This document shows positions 11,883-23,001 of a DNA stretch of 64,000 bases, piece by piece. The notes under the pieces are model-generated. The model was given only the letters and a program-made list of their open reading frames with translations. It was not told where the DNA came from and searched no databases. Source of the stretch: Conchocele bisecta (taxonomy: Eukaryota; Mollusca; Bivalvia; Lucinida; Thyasiridae); contig CM055274.1 of NCBI GenBank assembly GCA_029237695.1, positions 14,621,505 through 14,685,504 on the forward strand, read 5' to 3'. The first letter of the stretch is position 1. Each line of letters begins with the position of its first letter. A program made the translations under genes and the position numbers.

Positions 11883-12785
11883 AATCTGGAGTTAAAATCA
11901 TATTCACAGTCCTGGTTAGATAGTTTAACATAATACACTTATGATTTGAATGGTAGTCAGTGTTAATCGATCCCCATGGTGAGCGGAGCATCCTGTCCCT
12001 TTTGTCTAAGTATCAGGGGATTTGATGGTCGTGAATACGGCACAAACAAAACGGCACAATTTATATGTTAATATTAATTCCTGTGCACTAATTCCAAAAC
12101 ACAGCCTATACATATGGCAACTTTATTGTACAATTGTATTTTACTGATATTCCTGATTATCACTTTTTTAACATCTGGCACACGTAAACGTCTAAAGATT
12201 GCAAAACTCTTTCTCCGAAATAGAAAATGGGACTTGCGAAAAACTGGTGCCCGGATAATCTCTTCATATCAGCGCCAAAATATTTCGCGTGATTGTATTC
12301 ATTAATATTTTATCATGAATATTAATAGTCAGCATCGGAAATGTCCAACATTGTATTTCAGCTGATGTACATGTAGGCTATGTTACACATTGCACAGACA
12401 TAACTTTCATAAAACACTAATCCATCATCATCATCAACTATATTACAATACTGCAATATCACATTTAGGATTGCAGCAATGGAAAGGACACATAACGCCT
12501 ATTAAAGGACAACAAAACGGCTTTGCAGATATATCCACAACATAAACTAATGCTAATGTCTCTTCCATATTGTCCACAGTGAATATGTTTATGTTACTTG
12601 AATCAAATGGATATGTGAAAAATGATTCTTTTGAGGCATACTTTTGGCACACAATCTTTAGGAGATTGTCATGCACTATGATGTTTTTTATGACCTACGC
12701 ATTATTTCCAATAATTATATTATTGTCTGGTTGATGGATTGACAGAAATATTGTTTGGAATGCAGCTGTTCATACTGAATGCAGT

Positions 12786-14405
12786 CTAGAATACCATATG
12801 GCAGGGGACCCCTTTTATGTTTCCAGTTGATTTGGTACAATGTAATCTTTCATCAATTCGTCGAATGACTTGTTGAAGAGGATATTTGGGCTTTCGGACC
12901 AGTTTCTTTCTGAAGATACTTTTCGAAAGGAAAACTACAGAAATTATGAACTGGCGCAAAGCGTCTACAATGTGATGCTATATGTGTAGTACAATGGACA
13001 TTGTAGACAACTTGTTCTCGGCCGTATAATTCTTTAAAATGTTCAACAAAAGATTTGAGCAATCCTTCAACATAGTCACAGTACAGTCTGCACATGTTTA
13101 TGTCGGCCAAAATGGCGATACCAACAAACAGCATCAAGAAGTTATTATACACTACTTCTGGTACATTCCCCAAGAGCGCTACAGGTCCTGCGTAGAGAAG
13201 GAAAGTTCTAAATTCAGTGGCTTTCCACCTCGCAACCTCTGATAAACTTCTTCCCTTTCTATTGAATTCACGGGGCAAGAAACGTCCAATACTAATAAGT
13301 CTATCCGAAAGGTGTTTAGATCCCTGCTCCCCAAACGAACATTTAGAGGGCCAGTCATCCATATGTTGATCATCCTCTTTACAACCCCCAAGCATATCAG
13401 ATGCATATAGTCGAGAGGGAATTGGGACACTAAACCCAGATTTAGCTGTTTTAGTATAGTCTCCCAACGGTGATGTTCTTCACATGTCATTTCATCAAAT
13501 GCAACATCTGTCCTGGGCATGGAATTTTGATCAGGAAAAATGATCCTGTGTTTGAAATATTCTCCAGTTTGTTCACAATAATCACAGCCATGGTAGCCAC
13601 TGTGACCCTTTGCAAATTTAATCGTAGCCCGTGCTGGTGTATCACAAACAAAGTTTTCTATGTTTACACGGTATTGGGCACCCATGGCAGTTATTCCAGT
13701 TTCTTCAATTGTCTTCATCTCATTAACATTTGATTTTCCAACCCACAGACCTATTTTAAATGGATCAAGATTTTTCTCCTTCCTAATGAAGCCTAAAATT
13801 GGTCAAAATGATTCACTGCTGCTTTTAAATAGGGGCAAAATTGTGTTATTATCATGGAGAGTCTGATCATAAATTAGTCGTATTTTAATGCCTTCTATTC
13901 CAAAATGGTGGTACTGTCCTCCAGCAATGTTCTGAATGTCATATATGCGCCTTGTTTAAAGAAGAGTTCGAGCATCTCTAGGCAAATTGGGAAAATGCGG
14001 TTGTAAAATATGTAATAAGCTGCTAGTATGTACAAGTGGGGCACCACTATCAAGGACCCATTGTCGCAGCTTCTGCCTCAAATCATCATCATCGACTGAG
14101 CTGTAGTCTAGTTCACAGTTTGACTCCATATCTGCATCCACGAAAATCTCATCATTTGACTCAATATTATTATCTGCATCCATGAACATATTTTCATTTG
14201 GCTCCATATCTGCAAGTGCATCCACGAAAATCTCGTCACATGTCATATTTTGTAAATCCTTTGGGTTCATCGCCTCATCGATCATAACTGGAGGGCAATT
14301 CTCAGATAACGCGGCTTCTGAAGATCTAACAGAGGCGGTCTCCAAATTATTCATACCGTTTGGAACTCTATTCACTTTCGTGTCGACTTTATTTACATCA
14401 TCCAT
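12786..14405 (-). pseudogene. Tnp2-like (EnSpm/CACTA-type) transposase, decayed
   Basis: Read from an ATG at 14,405, the product begins with an acidic region and then LRQWVLDSGAPLVH and LPRDARTLL. It continues with DIQNIAGGQYHHFG, FVCDTPARATIKF, a CDYC zinc-binding pair, LGLVSQFPLDYMHL, GPLNVRLGSRD, RWKATEFRTFLLY, and ends with PLQQVIRRIDERL and a stop near 12,786. These blocks, in this order, are typical of an animal Tnp2-like/DUF4218 transposase family. In-frame stops occur after RTLL (near 13,953) and where relatives have FWPILG (near 13,810). Frame changes occur around 13,255-13,465 and near 12,890. The gene is therefore broken. It lies 0.9 kb upstream of the DUF4806 gene on the same strand. 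Confidence 0.75.
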
Positions 14406-14684
14406 TTTGTGTCTGTGTACGCGTGGAAACAAAAAATAAATGTGAAGCAGCAATTTTATATGGCCTTAACCTGCAACGAAGTAATCGCCGAGATGTGAGC
14501 GAAACACAAAGGTAAATTCACTGGTAGGACTTACGGACCAACGCAGTACTATATATTCCCAATCGACCAATCTAGGATTAAAAAGTTTTCCGGGGTGGGG
14601 GGAGCTTGATTACTAGCTATCCCCACCCAGTTCCCCAAAAGCTAAATCCACTCCTGGAAGTTGTGCAGATTTATGAGATTAGAA

Positions 14685-14905
14685 AACAAGAGGGCCAAGT
14701 TGGCCTCGTATCGCTCACCTGAGTAACATCGGATCATCGGTTCATGAGAAGATTTTTTAGGAATTTTACCTAGTTTCTCCATAGTGGCCATCTTGGATTG
14801 GCGGCCATCTTGGTTTTGACAACTTTGAAACCAGATCATCTAATTAAGGACCATAACTGTGAAGTTTGGTAGCTGCAGGGCTCAAGCTAGGTCTGAATTT
14901 TAGGG
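14685..14905. repeat. Dispersed repeat (TCGCTCACCTGAG family)
   Basis: It contains GGCCTCGTATCGCTCACC, GGCCATCTTGG repeats and TGAAGTTTGGTAGCT. Related blocks occur at 34,600-35,205, so this is an interspersed element of the host genome. Confidence 0.65.
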
Positions 14906-15451
14906 AGAAGCGACTTCTCCCTCAGCCCAATTTAGGGAGAAGTGGGGAGATTTAGGGAGAAGTGAGTTTCCACGTATCTGTTAGCACTCGGTGAACACCA
15001 CGTAATAAATGGAAATCACTTATGTTGTATGTTTTATAGGTACAACTCAATATTTGACAAGGACCATTATCTATATTATGAATTTCTCACTCTGAATCTT
15101 ATTCTATGGGTTTTGTTACCCAAAAAAAGTCACCTTCAAAGTGTCATAAAAGTCAACCACCTAAAGAAAATATGTAACCTTATGCTGACAGAGAAATCTA
15201 TTTTTGTGTGTGCGCAATACAGCCAGTGTAATGACGTCAGAGTGTCGGGGTCGCCTATTTCAGTATTCGTAAAAGCTAACACACTTTGCAGAGAAATCGA
15301 TAATTGTGTTTGTTGACTATATATACACCCTTTGTTAGGATTATCTGTCGTATATTGTTGTCCGTTTGCAGTCATTTTCATAACGTTATAAAACTTAACT
15401 TATAAATAAAATTTCAGGGTGAATGGTTAATTTACACACACATGTCGATTA

Positions 15452-15459
15452 TGTGAATC
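15452..15459. repeat. hAT target-site duplication, left copy
   Basis: TGTGAATC sits directly before the TAGTGATG terminus and is repeated exactly at 34193-34200, directly after the CATCACTA terminus. Eight base pairs is the target duplication length of hAT transposons. Confidence 0.88.
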
Positions 15460-15839
15460 TAGTGATGGGAATCGGACATAAAAATCACTATCGATAATCG
15501 GAAGGGTTATTTCGATCGATTAACGATTATTTATTATTAAATCTTGAACAAATGCCATACGTTTGCATTCGTAACACAAATAGTCACATACTGCATACGC
15601 TTTAGTGAAATAAAGTTCTATATGTTGTCCAAGTGACAGCATAATTCACAATAATTTATGTAGATCCAGATGTACGACTCGTAATTAGCTAGATGTATAA
15701 TGTTAAGATATTCATTGGACAAGGGGGTTCCTACAACAGAGTAAAATTGTTTTTCTCCACAACATTTTTAGCCCGAGGCAAGCTAAACAAAAGTTTGGGG
15801 AAAAGATGAAATGGACTCTGGTGCTGCATTTGTAAACAG

Positions 15840-16107
15840 GCCAATGTATGTACAGACGGACAATCCCTGCCATTTGTAAACTGTTGACGGCTTTTGGTAA
15901 TGTCGGTAATTGGTTACCTTTATTTGCATACGACCTTTTGCATATAATACAAATTGCAAATCGCATGTCGAGATTTTCTTTGTTAGGCGGCCCAGGTTTA
16001 CTGTTCAAAAACCAAAAATATTTCCATATGTGGCTCCGCGCCTTCCCCAGATACTTAAACAATGCATTATTGTTGCTATCTCTCAAATCGCCACTTCGGC
16101 CTCCCAT
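15840..16107 (-). pseudogene. BED-type zinc-finger N-terminus of a hAT transposase
   Basis: From an ATG at 16,107 the minus strand reads MGGRSGDLRDSNNNALFKYL and then SHIWKYFWF and AICIICKRSYANKGN. The W..F....C..C spacing is that of a BED finger, the DNA-binding module at the N-terminus of many hAT transposases. The frame is lost after the second cysteine, where relatives have the T.NL..H half of the finger, and no dimerisation or catalytic region follows. The start codon lies some 50 bp from the inner end of the Polinton, so the insertion separates this gene from its upstream region. Confidence 0.65.
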
Positions 16108-16125
16108 TTTCCAGATATCAGCGAG

Positions 16126-16190
16126 TAGTATATAGGGAGTCAAAATGATACCACCTAACGGTGGTATCATTTCTCCACCCTATATACTAC
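16126..16190. repeat. Near-perfect palindrome at the left Polinton end
   Basis: GTAGTATATAGGG at 16126 is mirrored by CCCTATATACTAC at the other end. The arms are about 30 bp around a TAAC loop (16156-16159), with a few mismatches near AGTCAAAA versus GGAGAAA. The right half is the Polinton terminus. The left half looks like a second, inverted copy of the terminus. Confidence 0.8.
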
Positions 16191-16320
16191 TCCACCACCC
16201 CCCGAAAAATCAAAAATTGGTTAACGAGGAAATTGTCTCCCACCAACCACACAAATCCAAAATGTGTGTCATAAATACATCATGTTGTTTTCACGTCCAA
16301 TTGAACATATAAAACTATAG
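16155..16320 (+). repeat. Polinton left terminal inverted repeat
   Basis: CTAACGGTGGTATCATTTCT and the following 150 bases match the complement of 34051-33886. They include the AAAAATCAAAAATTGG, AACGAGGAAATTGTCTCCC and CATCATGTTGTTTTCACG blocks. The two ends diverge after CCAATTGAACA. Confidence 0.9.
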
Positions 16321-16460
16321 TCTTAAAAAGGATTTATTTTTGTCTCGTTGTCATAAATACATCATGTTGTTTTCACGTCCAATTGAACAGATAAAACAAT
16401 AGTCTTAAAAAGGATTTATTTTTATCTCGTTGTCATAAATACATGATGTTTTTACGACAG
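16268..16460 (+). repeat. Subterminal direct repeats, unit 82 bp
   Basis: GTCATAAATACATCATG starts units at 16268 and 16350, and a truncated third copy starts at 16432. A diverged further copy of the CCAATTGAACAGATAAA segment lies at 16,850-16,905, beyond the zinc-finger gene. The right end has a single copy, so the left end has been expanded. Confidence 0.85.
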
Positions 16461-16478
16461 TAAATTTATGAATTTATT

Positions 16479-16795
16479 CTAATAAGTTTCCGATTTAAAT
16501 GCGTCCTCGCGCAATAGTCTATATTCCAACACCATATTTTCCTCCTCCGATATAGCTAATTGATTCCGTAGATCAGCAACTAATTCTACCAGCTCTAGTC
16601 TACCACGTTCACCTGTAGCCACAGGGCAGCGTAGTTGCTTATGTCTACAAAGAGTTTGGGCACTAACGAATTTACAAGGCATCTGGGGCATTGAAATTGT
16701 GGGGGGGGGGCACAAGGAAACTTTCTACGTCTCGCTAGATGCCTTCGTAGATAGTCTTTACGCGTAAACGTTTTACAACAAGTCTCACACTCCAT
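16479..16795 (-). pseudogene. Small zinc-finger plus coiled-coil gene (frameshifted)
   Basis: From the ATG at 16,795 the product begins CETCCKTF...YLRRH...C, a C..C-x12-H-x6-C finger. A second finger of the same type starts FQCPRC and is completed (KFVSAQTLCRHKQ) only in another frame. The break lies between about 16,668 and 16,682, close to a run of ten Gs. The C-terminus, LELVELVADLRNQL onward, looks like a short leucine-rich coiled coil. Small finger/coil proteins of this build occur in large DNA viruses and Mavericks and may bind DNA, but the role here is unknown. The gene sits between copies of the subterminal repeat, which is an unusual place. Confidence 0.6.
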
Positions 16796-16920
16796 TATAT
16801 ATGTATATGTTTATGTTTATATTCAATTAGAAGTGAAAAAAAAAAAAAAAAACATAATGTTTTCAAGACCAATTGAACAGATAAATTTCATAGGTTATAC
16901 AAAAGTATATTACAGAAAAT

Positions 16921-19900
16921 ATGATAACGTCAGAAACTAGAGCAGAAATAGAAAGTTTGAGAAGAGAAGCCGAATCTCTAGGGATTACTTATAGTAAACG
17001 GTTGAGAGTTAGGGGGTTGACAAAGCTGATAAATGCCACAAAGAATGAGGCGTTTATGAAGCGGTTTACCCGCGCCCACAAACGAGGAGCCTTTAAAGAT
17101 ATATCCAAAGCGGATGAAGTTGGTAACAGAATTCAAAAAGAAAGTATTGCGGGTTAAGGCTAGTGTAATCAAACCTTCAAGCACAAATAATTTGTCCCAA
17201 ATTAGACGCCAAAATAATAATAAGAAAAATAAAAAATCTATCGTTAGCGCGATAGTGGAAAAAGGTGAAGAAAATATTGGGGGCTCACGATGAAACATTG
17301 GAAAAGGTAGAATGGAAGACGGGTAGTTACATTATCCTTTCGTAAAAAACATTAACATTAACGAGTCTGAACGCATGTCCGATAAACTCGCTCCGTATCT
17401 AACAACCAATTTTTATTTGAGATATTCATATTCTTACAAGCTAGAACATATGGAGGAAATTAAAAATGGAAAACCTAAAACTATAATATTTCACAAAAAT
17501 CTCGGTGGTAGCGAACCACTATCATCAATGAAAACGTTAAAAAAATGGCTGTCAGATAAGGAGCAAACACGAATAATGTCCGATAAAAATAGACAGACCA
17601 AATACAAAGTGGAAGTTTGTAAGATGGGTAGAGGTGTTTGTAAAGCTAATACAGGTAGTAGGGGTAATAGATTTGGGACTACAATCCAAAGAAGCAGCAG
17701 GAGGAGAACTTCCAGAATGGTGAGGAATAGAAAAGGTATGTATTCTTTAGATAAGTATAATGACGACCTTTGTCTGTTCAGGTGTCTAGCTATGCACCTT
17801 GATAAAAAGATCAGACCTGACAGATGTACAGAAAAAGGCGAAAGAACTTAGTAAGCAATATTTCGGTAGTAATGTGGTTTCACCAATTTCTCAGATCTGA
17901 AAAAGGTTGAAGAGTTTTTTAAAATCGGTATAGAAGTATATCAACCCACCGAATGTAATGTATGGTGGTTGAAAAAGGTACCAGCGCACTATAAGGTAAT
18001 AGGTAATAAACCAATGACAATAGGACTGTTTAATAATCACGCATTTCTGATAAAAAACCTTAAAAACCTATCTAAAATTTACGCCTGCGATAATTGCAAG
18101 CAGAAATTCACGAAAGCGAGTAATATGAAGAGACACGGACCAACATGTATGAGAGGTGAGACAAAAGAATATGGATGGTAATTATTTAGAGCGCCCCGCG
18201 TTCGTCGTTCGAGAAAGCGTTTTACCCAAAAGGTTCTAACAGTTATGGGGCGATCGATTGGATGTATTCTGTGGAAAAAGCGGGAGGGAATTCACACTCA
18301 CCACGAACAGTGCGGACACGGAGGTGAAAGATGGATTTTAGGAGCTCCGGTAGATGGATACTGTCCAGAAACCAATACCGTATATCAATATCACGGCTGT
18401 TACTGGCACGGGTGTGAGATTCATGCAAAGCATAAAAAGAAGAACGCGCATCCACAATGAGAAGAGATAAAGTTATTAGAAAAAGCAAAGAATTCAACCT
18501 AGTAGTTATGTGGGAATGCGAATTCCAAAGAACGGGTAAAGAGATAAAGATCGGTTGTGACACTACTCTTTATCCATATCAGATAGTATACGATTTTGAG
18601 GCATATCTCCAGCCAGAAGTTGAAACTAACCGGTAATAGTTTAGAGTACGAAGCTGAGCACGTTCCGGCAAGCGTTAGTATAGGAGATAATTTCTCAGGA
18701 ACAGTAACTCATATTTGTGATAAAGATCCCCGCTTAATATAGAAAAATTCGTAGAAGATTTGAAAGTCAGGGGAAAAGCTATAAGAGAAGAAGTGTGGTC
18801 AAGATATAGTTTAATACAGAACATTTACGTAAAAACCAAATCGCCAAGATCGAACAGTGGATAGAGCAAGTACCGGTTATAGGTTTTAACAGCAGTAAGT
18901 ACGATATAAACTTAATAAAGAAATATCCTAGTAGGCGAACTGACATCAACAACAAAGAAAGTAATGGTCGGAAAACGTGCAAACGCAACAATATTTCTAT
19001 TTACTCCAGAATTTAGATTTCTTGATGTAATACTTTATCTAGGACCTGGTGTAAGTTACGATAGTTGGATAAAAGCTACGAATGCAAAGGACAGAAATCT
19101 TTCTTTCCTTATGAATGGTTCGATTCTCCAGACAAACTGGATTACCCAGGACTACCGGATATAGAGAATTGGTATTCCAAACTATCAAGGGAAAATGTTA
19201 ATAGATGAAACAGAATTAAGTAAATGTCGTAGAATTTTCGAAGAAAATAATATGAAAACTTTCAGAGATTGGTTGAAATATTATAACGATTTAGATGTAG
19301 CACCGTTCCTAGAAGCGGTGAAAAAAATGTGTGAATTTTATAAACACAGAGGTGTGGATATTTTCAAAGATGCGGTAACACTACCTGGAGTAGCTATACA
19401 ATATTTATTGAGAGGAACCATTAAAGAACAAAAATCTTCAAAGACAGATTATACCGGGAGGATGCTCTATATGCACCAAAAGAAGAAACATCGAAATGAT
19501 GAAGGACGCTCTAGTTGGCGGTCCATCAATAGTATTTACAACGATATGCAGAAGCTGGTGTTTCAAATATTAGATCTAATTCCTCAAATGAAATTAACAA
19601 ATCTTGCAAGGCTGTTTTGGGGTACGATGCAAACGCGTTATATTTATCTACGTTAAATAAAGAGATGCAGTGTGGGAGAGAAACGATACACCATATTGAT
19701 ACCCCACATAACCTAAATTTATTAAAAAGTTTTGTAAAAGAGTTTTATCTGGAGACTGGTTTGGGTTTGCGGAGGTGGATATAGAAGTTCCACACAACTT
19801 AAAACATAAGTTTTCTGAAATGTCCCCAATATTTATAAACAGAGAAGTAGAGGTTGATGAAGTTCCCACACACATGTTAAAATATTTGGAAGATACTGGA

Positions 19901-20928
19901 AGAAACTAGAGGAAATGGAAGAAAATTGGTGGGATCTATGACCGCCACTAAAGTATTGCTGTACGCGCCACTGTTGAAATGGTATTTAAAACACGGCCTA
20001 GAAATAACTGGAGTTCATCGTTTATAGATTATATTAGTGGAAAACCATTCGAATGGTTCGCAAAAGAAGTTACAGCCGCAAGACGAACAGGCGATGTAGA
20101 ACCAAATAAGAAACCAGTAGCCGACATAATGAAATTATTAGGAAACTCGTGTTGTGGAAAAATGATAGAGGCAACGGAGAGACATTTAAATACGACATAT
20201 ACACAAAACGAAACTGTGTTGACAAAGCATTAAGATCTGCATTCTTTGACGATTTGGAAGAGATAGGAGATGCGTACGAAATATCTTCAAGAAAACCCAG
20301 GTGTGCGGTAAAGAGACCATTCCATTGTGGAATAGCGGTTTTATCAACTAGCTAAATTGAGAATGTTGGAATTTTACTACGAATTTCTAGATAAATACGT
20401 AAAAAGAGAAGACTTTGAATTAATACAGATGGATACAGATAGTATGTATATAGGAGTTAGAAAAAGAAAAAACGATAGAGGAATTGATTAGACCTAACTT
20501 ACTAGACGAGTTTGAAAAAGAAAAAAAGAAATGGTTGGCTTGGGATAAATGGAGCGAAAGAGAGCCCGGACTTTTCAAAATGGAATTTAGCGGGGATAGG
20601 GCGATAGCGTTATCTAGTAAGTGTTATTTCGTAGAAAAAATTAATTTCACTAAAGATAATTTGGAACAAATTAAAATTAATAATAAAAACTCTGCGAAAG
20701 GAATGTCCAAGAGAACTAACAATTTAAATTGGGATAGATATAAACGAGTACTAAGTGAAACTACAGAAGATGGAAAACACATTATAGATGTAGCACAAAA
20801 TAGAGGATTTAAAATGAAAGACGGCGTTATGAAAACGTACTGTGAACAAAAATTAGGACTCTCGGCATACTACGATAAAAGACGTGTGTTTACCAGACGG
20901 AATACATACAGAACCTCTATTGATTTAA
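16921..20928 (+). pseudogene. polB: Protein-primed family-B DNA polymerase (Polinton PolB), frameshifted
   Basis: It replicates the element by protein priming. In order I see: an N-terminal helical basic region (16921-17157); a DDLCLFRCLAMHL block near 17,765; a finger ACDNCKQKF...MKRH...C near 18,085-18,150; a nuclease-like VDGY...YQYHGCYWHGC block near 18,350-18,415; Exo I YDFEAYL near 18,590; Exo II GFNSSKYDINLI near 18,885; an Exo III-like YNDLD near 19,280; polymerase motif A FGYDANALYL near 19,615; motif B KLLGNSCCGK near 20,130; and motif C DTDS near 20,430. The frame changes at least eight times: near 17,160-17,375, 17,850-17,970, 18,180-18,245, 18,460-18,600, 18,720-18,960, 19,165-19,195, 19,460-19,610 and 20,235-20,480. 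It also changes close to the C-terminus near 20,885. The stop is at 20926-20928. All catalytic motifs keep their key residues, so the breaks are recent or artefactual. Confidence 0.9.
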
Positions 20929-21944
20929 GTAATCGGGGTAGCTGGTGTCAGAAGGCACTATAAGAAGTTCTTCGCGAACAAACCCGCGAGAGGGACCATC
21001 AGTCAAATAATAGAGCACGGGCTCATCGGGTTTGGTAATAGATCGATCTAGATGATATACATTGAGAGACCACACTGGATCAGTCGCGCGGCGGCTGCCA
21101 CCTTCGAGCTCTCCGGGTTGATAGAGGTACCGGACGTCAATATCTGATGGAAGTGCAATCGCCGATTGCTGCTCCTCTAAACCAACGGGTCGCCCGCGCA
21201 GACGGCAGAGGGCTCGCTCGTCACCCTTTTAAACTTGATAGCATCTACAGGCTTCTTACCTATCAATCTGGTCACCTCTCCGTTCAGTGCGGAGACCACG
21301 GCGGGCAGTCTGGCCACCCACTCGTCGATCGCGAATGAGGGTTTACAAGTTCTTTAGCGTATTGGTGTCCGAACAGTCTCTCAGCCAGGGTTCGATTGAA
21401 GCGTTCCACGATCCCCTGGTCCCGGTGGATGTTACGCGGCCTCGTCTGATAGAAACTTTATGCTTAGACAATAGATGAGAGACCGCGCCCATGAACTCGC
21501 GGCCGGGATCGACCTGGAGAAGATTCGGCCTTTGATTTGAGGACTCCTCTTATATATTCGGGAAAGAGCCTCGGCCACTTCCTTAGACTCTTTAGTGGCC
21601 AACGGCTCAGCCCCCTTATAACGACTCGCTACGTCAACGATTGTCAGTGCGTACTTGTACGTCTTGCGACCAGACGCGATCGTGAGGTAGAAACAGGAGG
21701 TCCGCTTGGTGAACTTGGTTCGGCACCGCACGTCGAATTTCGGCCGCGGAATATTGTGAGGCGCTGGTAAATAGATCTGCCAGATGGCCTGCTTCTTGAG
21801 CCATTCCTTGACAGCGTTTTCTGAAACCTTGGTCGCCGCCGCGAGGTTCTTGATGGCCGCGAGTCCCTTCCAGTATCCGCGTGGGCTATAGTATGTATTC
21901 GACAGCTTGCGCGTTAGTTTGGTATCAAGTTTGCGCGTGTTCAT
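20917..21944 (-). pseudogene. int: Retroviral-type integrase (Polinton INT, rve fold), frameshifted
   Basis: It inserts the element DNA into the host genome. From the ATG at 21,944 it reads YYSPRGYWKGLAAIKNLA, then WQIYLPAPHNIPRPKFDV. The rve core follows with its DDE residues: first Asp in HQADLLFLPHD (near 21,700, other frame), second in QVDPGREFMGAV (near 21,500), Glu in GIVERFNRTLAERL (near 21,400). A C-terminal region with LNGEVTRLIGKKP and a chromo/SH3-like end RYLYQPGELEGG to FVREELL follow. Frame changes lie near 21,640-21,720, 21,440 and 21,340. The stop, complement of 20917-20919, overlaps the polymerase stop tail to tail by 12 bp. Confidence 0.88.
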
Positions 21945-22278
21945 CGTATGCGAAGTATTCTAATATATCGGACAATCTCCAACATGCCCTCGCCAGTTCG
22001 TCCGGTAACTGCGTCGTTAATAATAAACCTTTGTTGGAAGTTTCGCTGCAGCCCCAATCACGTTTGGGTTGGAACAGGAGAGGGGAATCTAATTCAACAT
22101 TGTTGATGGAGGAATCTAACATCCGCTTTGCGAAAAGGGTGGCCGCTTTTTCGTCCTCGCGCCACGTCTCGAGACAATCTCGGGCCAGACGAATCATACT
22201 CTTTGCACCAGGTAAACGATGTTTTTGGGCAGTGTAGCCTACATCGATCATAGCGTCATAAAGTTCGTCAACTAACAT
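21925..22278 (-). CDS. Conserved Polinton gene, 117 residues, unknown role
   Basis: Starts MLVDELYDAMIDVGYTAQKH at 22,278, ends at 21,925 and overlaps the integrase start by 20 bp. The protein is predicted helical with a YDAMIDVGYTAQKHRLPGAK block, a central segment with WREDEKAATLFAKRML and a C-terminal helix ending DILEYFAYDEH. It has no membrane segment. I recognise it as a gene that accompanies capsid-cluster genes in related elements but know no function. It is uninterrupted, unlike its neighbours. Confidence 0.6.
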   Translation of the reverse strand: MLVDELYDAMIDVGYTAQKHRLPGAKSMIRLARDCLETWREDEKAATLFAKRMLDSSINNVELDSPLLFQPKRDWGCSETSNKGLLLTTQLPDELARACWRLSDILEYFAYDEHAQT

Positions 22279-22716
22279 CGTTCTATATATATATATATAA
22301 AAAAAAAATGTTTTTTTAATAATTAATTTATAAAATCTCGATTGGATATAGTAGCCGACGAGACCCACCACACCCATTCCCACGACGATGAACGCGATCT
22401 CGCGGTCCTTTTGGGGCTCTGACGGTACATAGAAATCTGAAAGTTGGGGCTCGGGATCCATTGGATCGAGACTTTTGTGCGGATATGCCAGCGCGTACTC
22501 GCGGTTGGCTTCTTCAACGTTCTGAAAAGTTTGCGCGGCGTGATTTTCGCGGCGAAGCTCTTCATTGACCCAGTCCAGATGGGCGGTTCGTTTTTTCGAC
22601 CATGCTTCCTTTGCGCTATTGAGTTGTTCTACAGCTAAATCATGACGCTTACGCTCCTCATCCACGTTCGAGCTTTTCATTTTAGAGAATATAAAGTTGC
22701 TACCGCTGAACGCCAT
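22279..22716 (-). CDS. Conserved Polinton protein with coiled coil and membrane helix
   Basis: Starts MAFSGSNFIFSKMKSSN at 22,716. A charged helical region (DEERKRHDLAVEQLNSAKEA, then RTAHLDWVNEELRRE) is followed by a Pro-rich linker and a membrane helix IAFIVVGMGVVGLVGYYI near residues 108-125. No stop separates it from the downstream gene. The frame runs through an A/T homopolymer (22,290-22,320) straight into the next start, so the true stop was probably lost by an indel. The build suggests a virion or membrane-associated protein; that is inference. Confidence 0.6.
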
Positions 22717-22759
22717 GCGTTTACAAGCGCACCACCACTATTACTGCGATTGAAGCCAT

Positions 22760-22993
22760 TTATTTCCATATATTAACTGGTAGAATTCCAGCTTTAACTA
22801 GATAATCTCGGGTCCAAACTGCGGCCGCTACATCTAAGGTCGCGAGCCCTACGTCTCTCACAGTAAAGTCCAATTTGGGAGCGGTTCCTCCTAGGGCCAT
22901 CTTTGATAGTCGAGCATACCCGATACTGAAACCCGATATCACCACGGCGTGATAAAGCGCATTCACTAACATTTTACCATCTTGTTCAGCCAT
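22760..22993 (-). CDS. Small conserved hydrophobic Polinton protein (77 aa)
   Basis: Reads MLVNALYHAVVISGFSIGYA near the N-terminus, then PKLDFTVRDVGLATLDVA and a C-terminal AGILPVN. Two hydrophobic helices flank a conserved LDFT.RDVG motif. The same small protein type occurs beside capsid genes in other animal Polintons. Function is unknown; a membrane or virion-lumen role is likely. Confidence 0.65.
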   Translation of the reverse strand: MAEQDGKMLVNALYHAVVISGFSIGYARLSKMALGGTAPKLDFTVRDVGLATLDVAAAVWTRDYLVKAGILPVNIWK

Positions 22994-23001
22994 TGTTATA
23001 A

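Noticed and set aside
21147..21770. Plus-strand frames opposite the integrase
   Set aside because: They are antisense shadows of the minus-strand integrase.
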